Of a DNA stretch of 64,000 bases, positions 27,169 to 35,800 are shown piece by piece. Below the pieces are notes generated by a model. That model was not told the origin of the DNA. It did not search any database and saw only the letters and a program-made list of their open reading frames with translations. This stretch comes from [Clostridium] innocuum. Its GTDB lineage: Bacteria > Bacillota_I > Bacilli_A > Erysipelotrichales > Erysipelotrichaceae. The stretch's first letter is position 1, and each line of letters opens with the position of its first letter. The stretch covers positions 4,654,907 through 4,718,906 of the forward strand of contig CP048838.1 in assembly GCA_012317185.1 (NCBI GenBank), read 5' to 3'. The position numbers and the translations under genes were made by a program.

Positions 27169-27196
27169 ATTATAAAGCGTTTTCAATATTTGTCAA
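27169..27196 (-). promoter_or_regulatory. Sigma-A promoter of licT with embedded cre-like site
   Basis: Minus strand TTGACA (27196-27191), 16-base spacer, TATAAT (27174-27169). A cre-like sequence TGAAAACGCTTTAT (27185-27172) lies across the spacer and the -10, matching 11-12 of 14 consensus positions, so CcpA could block polymerase binding. Confidence 0.75.
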
Positions 27197-27246
27197 TACG
27201 TATTTTTTATTTCCATATTTTTCTATATACTCGACTATATGAATAA

Positions 27247-27456
27247 GCAGTTTGCTATTGCAACGCAGAAAGCATAGGAAAACAAGCTTAATTTATAAAG
27301 TGTTACTTCGTGTATTACAGTATATTTTTAGTATCATGATGACTATATGTGCTTACAGAAGAATAAGAAGTTTTTACATAGCAAGCATAAGGTTACTTAT
27401 CCCTTGATTAAACAAGTGTCACATATACTATTTAAGATACCTTTTTCAAAAGATAG
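27247..27456. other. Intergenic stretch between divergent licT and IIA-Glc units
   Basis: About 210 AT-rich bases between two divergently transcribed, antiterminator-controlled units. I see no gene or structured RNA in it. Confidence 0.4.
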
Positions 27457-27485
27457 TTGACAAAAGGGCTGCTTGCTTTTATGAT
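27457..27485 (+). promoter_or_regulatory. Sigma-A promoter of the IIA-Glc gene
   Basis: TTGACA at 27457-27462, a 17-base spacer and TATGAT at 27480-27485. Transcription would start near 27492, just before the antiterminator site. Confidence 0.75.
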
Positions 27486-27501
27486 GAATATGTATTATTT
27501 A

Positions 27502-27556
27502 ACATGTGACTGTTAAATCAGGCATGGGTCTCTGCGTGAGCTCATGTCTTTTTTTA
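27502..27556 (+). promoter_or_regulatory. RAT-like antiterminator and terminator before IIA-Glc
   Basis: ATGTGACTGTTAAATCAGGC at 27504-27523 fits the RAT pattern (GTGACTG ... AGGCA). It overlaps a terminator formed by CATGGGTCTC and GAGCTCATG, with seven or eight Ts after it. It differs from the two LicT sites in the first bases, so it could respond to the same LicT or to another antiterminator. Confidence 0.7.
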
Positions 27557-27570
27557 GCAGCAGGAGGTAA

Positions 27571-28047
27571 ATGAAAATGTTCACATTTAGAAGAAAAAAA
27601 CAAAGGGAGCTTTACGCTCCTTTAAATGGATGCGGTATTGCTCTGGATGATGTCAGGGATGAAGTGTTTTCAAAAAGACTTATGGGGGATGGCTGTGCAT
27701 TCCTTCCAGAGACAACGAGCGTATGTTCACCGATAGACGGTGATTTAATTCTTGTCGCAGATACGCTTCATGCTTTTGGTGTGAGAAGCAGAGAAGGAAT
27801 TGAACTGCTGATTCATATCGGTCTGGATACCGTGAAGCTTCAGGGAAAAGGATTTCAGGCATTACAGTCTGTCGGTACAAGCATAAAGGCAGGTACACCG
27901 GTGATATCATTTGATTCTTCCTATCTTCATGATGCTACCCTCGATATGACAACGATGCTGATAGTTACGGATTGTGCAAATCTGAAAATCAAAGAGATTA
28001 CAAAGGGGTATGTCAATACAACTGATCCCGTAATCATTATGGAATGA
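27571..28047 (+). CDS. crr: PTS IIA-Glc (Crr-like), stand-alone
   Basis: A 158-residue glucose-family IIA. Both active histidines are visible: TLHAFG (H67) and LIHIGLDTVKL (H82, phosphorylated). The ribosome-binding site CAGGAGGTAA lies directly before the start; a second ATG at 27577 is possible. It probably phosphorylates the MalX-like IICB at 24510-26084, which has no IIA of its own. It is the only plus-strand gene between 2.2 and 30.3 kb. Confidence 0.88.
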   Translation: MKMFTFRRKKQRELYAPLNGCGIALDDVRDEVFSKRLMGDGCAFLPETTSVCSPIDGDLILVADTLHAFGVRSREGIELLIHIGLDTVKLQGKGFQALQSVGTSIKAGTPVISFDSSYLHDATLDMTTMLIVTDCANLKIKEITKGYVNTTDPVIIME

Positions 28048-28085
28048 TAATCATATATCGTTTTACCGATTCTTTTCTACTGGCA

Positions 28086-28129
28086 TAAAAAAACTCTGCT
28101 TGTTCTTCAGAAAGAATTAAGCAGAGTTA
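28086..28129. terminator. Bidirectional terminator between IIA-Glc and divIC
   Basis: AACTCTGCTT pairs with AAGCAGAGTT around a 17-base loop. On the minus strand it is followed by TTTTTTT and overlaps the divIC stop codon. Confidence 0.8.
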
Positions 28130-28468
28130 TTCGCCATTTGTATCTTCGCTGCTGCCACCGGGAAGTTTAAAAACCTGTTCACCCTTTTTTATGACAAGAA
28201 ATTTACCCCTTGCATAACGTTTTACATACTCCGGGTCCTTCAGCTTTTCCTTCTGTGCAGACAGCTCTTTTTTCTGTGAAGACAGCTTATTGATTTCACT
28301 GTTGTTTGCCGAGATTTCCTGCTTCAGATTCAGCATGACAATAACATCCGTGCTTGCTGCATAAATCAGATAACATGAAACCCCTATTGCGAGAAGACTA
28401 ATCAGGATTTTCATCGGATGCTTTTTTCTTTTTCTTTTTTTTACGGCTGCTTTTTTTTCGTTTTGCAT
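28127..28468 (-). CDS. divIC: Cell-division protein DivIC (FtsB family)
   Basis: A 113-residue septum protein: basic N-terminus (about 1-18), one membrane helix (about 19-40), a coiled coil (about 42-80) and the conserved LKDPEYVKRYARGKFLV and GEQVFKLP end. The neighbours (yabQ, yabP, rqcP, spoVT) are those of Bacillus subtilis divIC, which supports the assignment over the paralogue at 22036. The start overlaps the yabQ end by 71 bases in another frame; a ribosome-binding site (AGGAGG) is within yabQ. Confidence 0.88.
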   Translation of the reverse strand: MQNEKKAAVKKRKRKKHPMKILISLLAIGVSCYLIYAASTDVIVMLNLKQEISANNSEINKLSSQKKELSAQKEKLKDPEYVKRYARGKFLVIKKGEQVFKLPGGSSEDTNGE

Positions 28469-28862
28469 TCGCTTTCCTCCTCTTCCTGATTTTGCCTGGT
28501 AATCTAATTATAGCAATAATTTTCGATTTGGCAACGAGAAGTTTCACTTTAAACGGATGCAGCAGCCTGCGGATGGCTGTGAAAAGCTGCAGAAACACGC
28601 TGAGATACCATGTAAAATAGATAAAAGCACCTAGAATAAAAAAACAGATGAGATAGATATTCGTTATACCGCCATTGATCTTATACAATCCAATAAACAT
28701 AAGGGATGTAAACAGAATATGATACAGGATCTCTACGATTCCTTTTAAAATCGGAAAACGGAGATACTTTACAAAGCTAATTAAAAAACTGAAGCCGAAA
28801 GCATATACCCATCCCATCAGAAAATGATAGAGTATTGCCTGAATCTGTGTAGGCAGCAGCAT
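28398..28862 (-). CDS. yabQ: Spore cortex biosynthesis protein YabQ
   Basis: A 154-residue membrane protein with four hydrophobic segments in the first 110 residues and a lysine/arginine-rich tail (about 120-154). Size and position between yabP and divIC match YabQ, which is needed for spore cortex formation. The start overlaps the yabP stop (TAATG). The tail, including a run of lysines, is read from DNA shared with the divIC start. Confidence 0.83.
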   Translation of the reverse strand: MLLPTQIQAILYHFLMGWVYAFGFSFLISFVKYLRFPILKGIVEILYHILFTSLMFIGLYKINGGITNIYLICFFILGAFIYFTWYLSVFLQLFTAIRRLLHPFKVKLLVAKSKIIAIIRLPGKIRKRRKANAKRKKSSRKKKKKKKASDENPD

Positions 28863-29164
28863 TATTTAAAGATTTTTGAAATCACTGATTCCTTTCCGTT
28901 TCCCTTTTTACTGGATACATAGGATAGAGCTTCAATGACACCGCGTATTACAACATCCCCGCGTTCTGTATCCAGCTTGCCCAAGGTCAGATCCTTTCCC
29001 TGAATCACCATCCATCCCTGTGCGGTCTCCAGCAAAAACTCACTGGAATCAAAGCTGTCAATCTGTTTGACGCCGGTCAGCTCCATCACCTTGCGGTCCT
29101 TAATAATTACGTTATGATATGGGTTCGTTTCAAAACGAAGCGGATTGCTAATGTTATCTTCCAT
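28862..29164 (-). CDS. yabP: Sporulation protein YabP
   Basis: A 100-residue YabP-family protein. It has the pattern of this small beta-rich family: NPYHNVIIKDRKVMELTGV near residues 15-33, followed by a hydrophobic core and a basic tail. YabP is made in the mother cell under sigma-E in Bacillus and is linked to spore cortex assembly. The start follows AAGGAGGAGTTTGT. It overlaps yabQ by one base pair of codons. Confidence 0.87.
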   Translation of the reverse strand: MEDNISNPLRFETNPYHNVIIKDRKVMELTGVKQIDSFDSSEFLLETAQGWMVIQGKDLTLGKLDTERGDVVIRGVIEALSYVSSKKGNGKESVISKIFK

Positions 29165-29194
29165 ACAAACTCCTCCTTATTTCTAGTTCATTAC

Positions 29195-29223
29195 AATCTA
29201 TGTCTGGAGAGCGGGGAATAGAA
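29195..29223 (-). promoter_or_regulatory. Candidate sigma-E promoter before yabP
   Basis: Minus strand TTCTATT (29223-29217), a 14-base spacer and CATAGATT (29202-29195). It fits the sigma-E -35 (close) and -10 (CATAnAnT, full) pattern, 31 bases before the yabP start. Sigma-E control of yabP is known in Bacillus. Confidence 0.6.
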
Positions 29224-29234
29224 CAGCAGCACAA

Positions 29235-29270
29235 AACAAAAAATATCCCGGCCTCAGTCTTCTGCCAGAA
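29235..29270 (-). terminator. Terminator at the end of rqcP
   Basis: Minus strand GATATTCTGGC can pair with GCCGGGATATT (some G-U pairs), followed by TTTTT. It overlaps the last codons of rqcP and lies before the sigma-E promoter of yabP. Confidence 0.55.
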
Positions 29271-29544
29271 TATCTTTTACTTCTTCTTTCTTAATCAGCT
29301 TTTCTTCCACAACCTCAAACATCAGGGAAGCATCATTTTTATTTGCCTGCTTCTGTATCATGGTTACATTAACAGTCAGCTCACGGTATCCGAAAATAAC
29401 CTTGATGGTATCTCCCACTTTTACATCTGTAGAAGGCTTTGCAATTTTTCCGTTTACATAGACACGTTCCTGATCCGCCAGCTCCTTTGATACGGTACGA
29501 CGTTTCAGAATACGCGCTGTTTTCAGATATTTATCAAGACGCAT
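29254..29544 (-). CDS. rqcP: S4-domain ribosome quality-control factor RqcP (YabO/HslR)
   Basis: A 96-residue protein with an N-terminal S4 RNA-binding domain (MRLDKYLKTARILKRRT start). It belongs to the family formerly YabO/Hsp15, now known to bind stalled 50S subunits with RqcH and help add C-terminal alanine tails. The tail is acidic/lysine mixed. It sits between spoVT and yabP as in Bacillus (yabO-yabP-yabQ-divIC). Confidence 0.88.
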   Translation of the reverse strand: MRLDKYLKTARILKRRTVSKELADQERVYVNGKIAKPSTDVKVGDTIKVIFGYRELTVNVTMIQKQANKNDASLMFEVVEEKLIKKEEVKDILAED

Positions 29545-29573
29545 ATACTCACCTCTACAAATAAGTTTACCAT

Positions 29574-30068
29574 TTATTGCTGCTGTTGGCGAGATAAAAG
29601 TTGTACAAATGCCTCTACTGCATAAAGCTCGGACTTTTCCAGCTCCTTCTTATCAAATACGATAATAAAGGAACCATACCAGTCTCCAAATGCGGTGACC
29701 GGATAAATCAGACCCTTGTAACGCTGTGCACTGTCCTCATAGATACGCTCATTATCAAAATCCTTCAAACGATGTGTTTGTGCGATCATAAGAAAATGGT
29801 CATGTATCTTATGATCTGTTTTCACCATACATTCATCCTTCACAAAAAATACAGTATTCTGATATATGGCACGCAGGGTATCGCACATAATCATGATTTC
29901 TTCCATATGCTTGGACATGACATCAAATTTCTGAATTACAATTCTGTCATTATCGATAAAGAATTCAATGGAATCTCCTTCTTTCATGCGGTACTGCTTT
30001 CTAATTTCTTTTGGTATAACCAGTCTTCCAAGGTCGTCAAGACGTCTTACAATTCCTGTTGCTTTCAT
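29574..30068 (-). CDS. spoVT: Stage V sporulation regulator SpoVT (AbrB-type)
   Basis: A 164-residue protein: N-terminal swapped-hairpin AbrB DNA-binding domain (MKATGIVRRLDDLGRLVIPK start, residues 1-50) and a C-terminal GAF-like domain (about 55-164). The length and sequence match SpoVT, the forespore regulator of late sporulation genes. A sigma-G type promoter lies upstream. The ribosome-binding site is AAAGGAGTGTCTATAA. Confidence 0.9.
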   Translation of the reverse strand: MKATGIVRRLDDLGRLVIPKEIRKQYRMKEGDSIEFFIDNDRIVIQKFDVMSKHMEEIMIMCDTLRAIYQNTVFFVKDECMVKTDHKIHDHFLMIAQTHRLKDFDNERIYEDSAQRYKGLIYPVTAFGDWYGSFIIVFDKKELEKSELYAVEAFVQLLSRQQQQ

Positions 30069-30092
30069 TTATAGACACTCCTTTTCTTTCAA

Positions 30093-30123
30093 TAGTATGG
30101 ACATATGACAATCGCTTTATACC
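30093..30123 (-). promoter_or_regulatory. Candidate sigma-G promoter of spoVT
   Basis: Minus strand GGTATA (30123-30118), 18-base spacer, CATACTA (30099-30093), an excellent fit to the sigma-G consensus. It lies about 25 bases before the spoVT start. spoVT is sigma-G dependent in Bacillus. Confidence 0.75.
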
Positions 30124-30230
30124 TGACGGCAAAGAGGAAAGACATTTCCTCTGATTGAAATTTCATTCAAATTCAGACATAAATTGCATATAAATTATCA
30201 TAAATGAAGGTATTTTTTTACAAAACTAAT

Positions 30231-30242
30231 TGTTATAACAAA
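30231..30242. promoter_or_regulatory. Palindrome TTGTTATAACAA in the spoVT/XRE divergent region
   Basis: A perfect 12-base palindrome 79 bases before the XRE gene and 162 bases before spoVT. It could be the operator of the neighbouring HTH protein; inference only. Confidence 0.4.
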
Positions 30243-30320
30243 TATAACTATATTAAATTAACCTTTTATACATAAAAACATTTAGAATGTAGTTGTCAAT
30301 AGAAATAGGAGTGATCTGAC

Positions 30321-30563
30321 ATGACAATGGGACAAGTATGTTGTGAGCGGATTCATGATCTGTGCGACGAGAGAAAAATTTCTCTGAACAAACTCAGTAT
30401 CATGTGCGGAATGACGCAGTCAACGCTGAGCAACATCACATCAGGCAGAAGCAAGAATCCAACCGTTTCCACGATCAAAAAAATCTGTGACGGTCTGGAT
30501 ATCACGCTTGTGGAATTTTTTGATACAGACGTATTCAAAAATCTGGATCAGGAAATTAAATAA
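30321..30563 (+). CDS. Small XRE-family HTH regulator
   Basis: An 80-residue protein consisting almost wholly of a Cro/C1-type helix-turn-helix (ISLNKLSIMCGMTQSTLSN, about 20-38, is the HTH core). Close relatives commonly occur as single small repressors or activators. It is transcribed opposite to spoVT; a good ribosome-binding site (AGGAGTG) precedes it. The palindrome at 30231-30242 may be its site. Targets unknown. Confidence 0.83.
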   Translation: MTMGQVCCERIHDLCDERKISLNKLSIMCGMTQSTLSNITSGRSKNPTVSTIKKICDGLDITLVEFFDTDVFKNLDQEIK

Positions 30564-30580
30564 GCTGTTTGTCAGCCTGA

Positions 30581-30628
30581 AAAAAACTGTTATGGGAACT
30601 ATTCATGCAATCCCAAAACAGTTTTTTT
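30581..30628. terminator. Bidirectional terminator between XRE gene and metK
   Basis: AAAAAACTGT...TGGGA pairs with TCCCA...AACAGTTTTTT. Both converging genes (XRE plus strand, metK minus strand) can use it. Confidence 0.85.
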
Positions 30629-30640
30629 ATTTACCTGTTT

Positions 30641-31816
30641 TTATTTTACATATGCCTTCAGGCGTTCAGCCGGTTCAGTGCTTTCCCACTTCACCTGCAG
30701 ATCATCACGGCCAAAGTGACCATAGGCTGCCAGATTTCTGTAAATCGGCTTGCGAAGCTCCAGTGTCCTGATAATTGCAGTAGGACGCAGATCGAATTCC
30801 TTCCTTACGATTTCTGCGATTTCTTCATCCGGAAGAACTCCGGTTCCAAAGGTATCCGCAAGAACGCTGACCGGCTGTGCCACACCGATGGCATAGGCAA
30901 GCTGTATTTCACATTTGCGAGCAAGACCTGCCGCAACAATATTCTTGGCAACATAGCGTGCCGCATATGCCGCACTGCGGTCAACCTTGGTAGGATCCTT
31001 TCCGGAGAAAGCTCCTCCGCCATGACGGGCCATACCGCCGTATGTATCGACAATTATCTTTCTTCCTGTCAGACCGCTGTCTCCCTGCGGCCCGCCGATT
31101 ACAAAGCGTCCTGTCGGATTTATGTATACTTTTGTTTCAGCATCCATCATATCCGCATCTACAATCACATCAATGACATGCTTCTTTAAATCCTCGCGAA
31201 TCGTGTCCAGAGAAACCGTATCGGAATGCTGTGTGGAGATAACAATCGTATCGACACGCTTTGGACGGTCATTCTCATATTCAATAGTTACCTGTGTCTT
31301 CCCATCCGGACGAAGATAGTCCAGTGTGCCGTCTTTTCTTACCTCTGTCAAACGGCGTGCTAGACGGTGTGCAAGGGATATTGGCATCGGCATATATTCC
31401 GGTGTTTCATCACAGGCGTAGCCAAACATCATTCCCTGATCTCCTGCACCATTGTTTTCCTCCCCACCCTCTTTGGTTTCCAGCGAGTGATCAACACCAA
31501 GTGCAATATCCTTGGACTGCTCATCAATGGAGGTCAGAACCGAACAGGTGGTTCCGTCAAAGCCGTATTTTGCTCTGTCATATCCGATTTCCAGAACTAC
31601 ATTTCGTGCAATGCTTGGGATATCGACATAACAGCTGGTAGAAATTTCTCCCATGATCATGACCATACCGGTTGTACAGCAGGTTTCACAGGCAACTCTC
31701 GCATCCGGATCCTGTGCCAGAATCGCATCCAGAACAGCATCACTGATTTGATCACAGATTTTATCAGGATGTCCTTCCGTCACAGATTCGGAAGTAAAAA
31801 ACTGTTTATTTAACAT
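30641..31816 (-). CDS. metK: S-adenosylmethionine synthetase
   Basis: A 391-residue MetK, making S-adenosylmethionine from methionine and ATP. Landmarks are EGHPDKICDQISDA (near 12-25), GAGDQGMMFG and the C-terminal GGGAFSGKDPTKVDRSAAY. The start at 31816 (MLNKQFFTSES) is preferred, with AAAGGAAAC upstream, over a GTG at 31837. I looked for a SAM riboswitch in the about 130-base leader and saw none. Confidence 0.95.
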   Translation of the reverse strand: MLNKQFFTSESVTEGHPDKICDQISDAVLDAILAQDPDARVACETCCTTGMVMIMGEISTSCYVDIPSIARNVVLEIGYDRAKYGFDGTTCSVLTSIDEQSKDIALGVDHSLETKEGGEENNGAGDQGMMFGYACDETPEYMPMPISLAHRLARRLTEVRKDGTLDYLRPDGKTQVTIEYENDRPKRVDTIVISTQHSDTVSLDTIREDLKKHVIDVIVDADMMDAETKVYINPTGRFVIGGPQGDSGLTGRKIIVDTYGGMARHGGGAFSGKDPTKVDRSAAYAARYVAKNIVAAGLARKCEIQLAYAIGVAQPVSVLADTFGTGVLPDEEIAEIVRKEFDLRPTAIIRTLELRKPIYRNLAAYGHFGRDDLQVKWESTEPAERLKAYVK

Positions 31817-32019
31817 AATCGTTTCCTTTCTTTTCACTAATTACCATCATTCTTATTTTACATCTTTCCCTATTGCTAAACAAGCATAACATGGGGAAGT
31901 TACTTTTCGCATTTGTACAATGCCTGATACGACAGCCCTTTTAAAGGTGTAGCACGAAAGAGTCTGCATGGATATGGAAGCAGGTATCCTTCTATATCTT
32001 CTTATAGCCTTTCAGCAAT

Positions 32020-32814
32020 TTACTTCAGCTTTAGAAATTCAGGTGATTGCTTTGATGCAGCTATACGCTGTGTTTTATGCAGTGTTGTCTCTGTCGATAA
32101 CCGGTTATATTCCTGCTCCTGAATATCCTGAGATGTACGATAGCGCTGTTTCATGTCTGTTTTCAAAATTGTTTTTCCATCTATTGTATAAGACAGCTTC
32201 AGCTCTTCAAAATGGATATCCTCCCGCTTGTTATCTGTTTTATTTATATACTCACTGAATTTCTCATTATTCGTCAGCTCTACTGTATATACCGTGGTTG
32301 CATCCTGCTCCTGCTTCTGATAGCGGAAGTAATCCTTCGCCTCTTTTCTATATTTCTGAAAAAGCAGAGAGGATAGAAAATTTTCTTCATCCTTGGATGT
32401 CACAGGTGTTTCCTACATTTTCTCATAGGTATTGTCAACGTTCACAATATATACATGCAGCACGTCATTCTTCAACTGCAAAACAGTATCTATCCTGCCA
32501 GATTCACCGGTATCCGGGTGGATGCGCACCTGATACTGCTTCAGCTCTTTATTATGAAATGCAATATTCATCTGTATGGTATCTGTATCATGATTGCGTT
32601 TTTCATCCATTATTATTTCATCTTTAAAGTATTGCTGTGTACTGCTTATACTTTGGCTATCTTCGATATGTAAACCGTTTGTATCTTTCAGCATATCAAT
32701 TTTCGCAAGAATTTCCAATCGTATATTTTCTTCCTTTGCATGATCCTTCTGCATACTGCAGCCGCAAAGGACAGCGGCAGCACATAGTAAAATTCCTATA
32801 CCTCTACAGTTCAT
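32020..32814 (-). pseudogene. Small lipoprotein gene split by in-frame TAG
   Basis: Two open pieces, 32413-32814 (133 residues) and 32020-32403, lie in the same frame. Only a TAG at 32415-32413 and three codons separate them, so one CAG-to-TAG or similar change would restore a protein of about 264 residues. The N-terminus is a lipoprotein signal with lipobox LCGC (C19). The rest is hydrophilic with no recognised family. A second protein could start at a GTG just after the break but would have no export signal. It lies 14 bases after mfd. Confidence 0.7.
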
Positions 32815-32828
32815 ATCCTACCTTATTT

Positions 32829-35800
32829 TCAGGAAGCTGTTTGTTCCTCCCCCATTGGCTCTGTGCGTTCCAGCACCTCAATCACGGTATAGAGCCAATC
32901 CTTAAGCTTTGGCAGCTTCATGGTAATCTTGCCGTTCATATAGCGTATCGTTATATTTTTTGATATGGTTGTCATCATTTCGAATAATGCAACACCGTCA
33001 ATGCTGTTTGACCATGCACTAGTAAACGTCAGCTCAACCGCCTTTGGCAGTTCACGGAAGGCATCCACATGCGGCTCATTGATACAGATATCCAGCCGCT
33101 TCTTTTCAAATAACAGCTGTACAGCCTTCGGCAGTTTTCCGTAATTATCCTTGATTTCATCCATCATGGCAAGCAGTTCCTTTTTAGTATGAATATCCTC
33201 CATACGCTGGTACAATGTGATTTTTTCATAATCCTCGGTCGCAAAGCTGCTTGGAATGTATGCGTCAACCTTGACATTCGCCTTCGTCATTTCCGGTTTC
33301 ACCTCCGGCTTGATGCCTTTTTTCTCCATGATGGCACTGTTTAGCATTTCGATATACATATCAATACCGACCGTATCAATAAAGCCGGCCTGCTGCGGCC
33401 CCAGCATATCTCCGGCACCACGTATGGTCAGATCGCGCATGGCAATTTTATAACCGCTGCCCAGCTGCGTGAATTCCTTGATGGATTTTAAGCGCTTCAT
33501 GGCAATCTCACTTAATTGCTTTTGCGGGGAATACATCAGATACGCATAGGCAAGACGATCGCTTCTGCCGACTCTTCCCTTAATCTGATACAGCTGACTC
33601 AATCCGAAGTGGTCAGCATCTTCAATCAAAATCGTGTTGGCATTGGGAATATCAATACCGGTTTCAATGATGGTCGTACAGACAAGCACCTGATATTTAT
33701 TATCTGTAAACTGCAGCATGACATCCTCGATATCCTCCCGTGTCATCTGTCCGTGCGCAACACCGATTTCCACCTCCGGCATGGCATCCCGAAGCTTTCT
33801 GGCCACATTATAAATTTCCTTTACATTATTGTACAGATAGAACACCTGTCCGTTTCTGGCAAGCTCACGCTGTATGATTTCCTTCACCATCTGAAAGTTC
33901 TTTTCAATGACATAGGTCTGTACCGGCATACGGTTCATCGGCGGGGTTTCCAGCTGCGACAGGGAACGGATACCAATCAGCGACATCTGCAGGGTACGCG
34001 GAATCGGTGTTGCACTTAACGATAAGACATCCACACTGTTTTTCAGCTCCTTGATTTTTTCCTTATGCTCCACACCAAAGCGCTGTTCCTCGTCAATGAC
34101 AAGCAGTCCCAAATCCTTAAATACGATATCCTTGGAAAGCAGACGGTGTGTTCCTATCAGGATATCCACGTTTCCTTCCTTCAGATCATGGATGATATGC
34201 TTTTGATCCGAGGGCTTGATAAACCGATTTACAACGGCAATATTCACAGGAAAATTGCGGAACCTCTTCATAAAGGTTTTATAATGCTGAAGGGATAAGA
34301 TCGTCGTCGGACACAGGAATGCCACCTGCCGGCCATCCGCAACTGCCTTAAATGCCGCACGGGCCGCAACCTCTGTCTTACCAAAGCCTACATCTCCGCA
34401 TAGCAGACGATCCATCGGCTTCGCAGATTCCATGTCCTGCTTGATTTCCTGTACCGCTCTTGCCTGATCCGGGGTCAGCTCATATTCAAAATCCTCTTCA
34501 AACTGCTTCTGCAAAGGGGTGTCCTTTGCGAATGCATGTCCGATATTCTCATCTCTGGATGCATACAGCTTCACCAGACGATCCGCCAGCTCTGCAATCT
34601 TTGCGCTGACCTTTTTCTTTGTCTTCTCCCATTCTCCGCTGCCCAGCTTATTCAGCTTTGGACTTGCACCTTCCTTGGATACAAATTTCCGGATAAGCTT
34701 AAACTGTTCAAGCGGTACAAGCAGAACATCATCTCCCTTATAGGCGATATGCAGAAAATCCTTATGTACACCATCTATTTTCTTATTCACAATTCCCAGA
34801 TATTTACCGATACCATGCTGGTTGTGTACTACATAATCTCCGACATTCAGCTCCTGATAATCATGCAGAACCTCCGCCTCTTTGAATTTATTGCTGTAGC
34901 GGGCTGCTTTTTTGACACTGTGAAACAGTTCCTTTCCGGTATAGACACAGATTTGTTCCTTCAGGCAGGTAAAGCCTTCGGGAAGACTGGCATTCAGAAA
35001 CTGGATTCCCGGTTCCAGTGTATCCGTGGATGTTACATTGCGCCAGGATATATTTGCTTCCTCCAGCAGCCCTTTCACCTGTTCCTGCTCCTTGTGGTTC
35101 AAGCAGAGCAGAACCCTTCGTTCTCTTGCCTGATGCTGTACCTCCTGCATGGTACGCTCCAGGTTGATATCTCCCAGTGACATGGTCATGATCTGTGAGG
35201 TTATCGGTTTTTTATAATCGACAAACTGATGAAATTCCATATAGCTGTGCTGTTTGATGGAGCTGTACAAATCTGTGAACACATCAAAGCTGTGCAGACT
35301 GATTCCCTCCTGAAAAAGTTCCTGAAGATAGGAAACCATTTCCTCGTGCATATGCTTGACGCTGTCCTGCACTTCCTCTGTGCTGGACAGAATGATCTGT
35401 GCGTCCGGGGCATATTCAAAGACCGTGCTTCTGTTTTTCAAAAAGGCATAATATTTATAGAACCGGCTTTCCATCATGTGATTGCTGATGAGATCCAGAT
35501 CTTCATTCACATGCTCCTGCAGCAGCTTCTGCATAGCGGTATCGTGCTGGGACAGCTGATTTTTCAGCGCCTTATTCGCCTGCTCCACCAGTTCGGCAAC
35601 CTGTGCATCTGTAAACAGCAGATCACTGGCCGGGATAATCATGGCTTCCTGTACGATTTCAATTGTCCGCTGTGTCGCAATATCAAAGAAGCGGATGCTT
35701 TCCACGATATTATCGAAAAACTCTATACGCAGCGGATGGTCATAATTCATGGAATACACATCAATGATTCCACCGCGTGCCGCATAGCACAGTGGCTGAT

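Noticed and set aside
31817..31960. SAM riboswitch upstream of metK
   Set aside because: None of the SAM-I core sequences (for example the kink-turn and joining segments) is visible in the leader.
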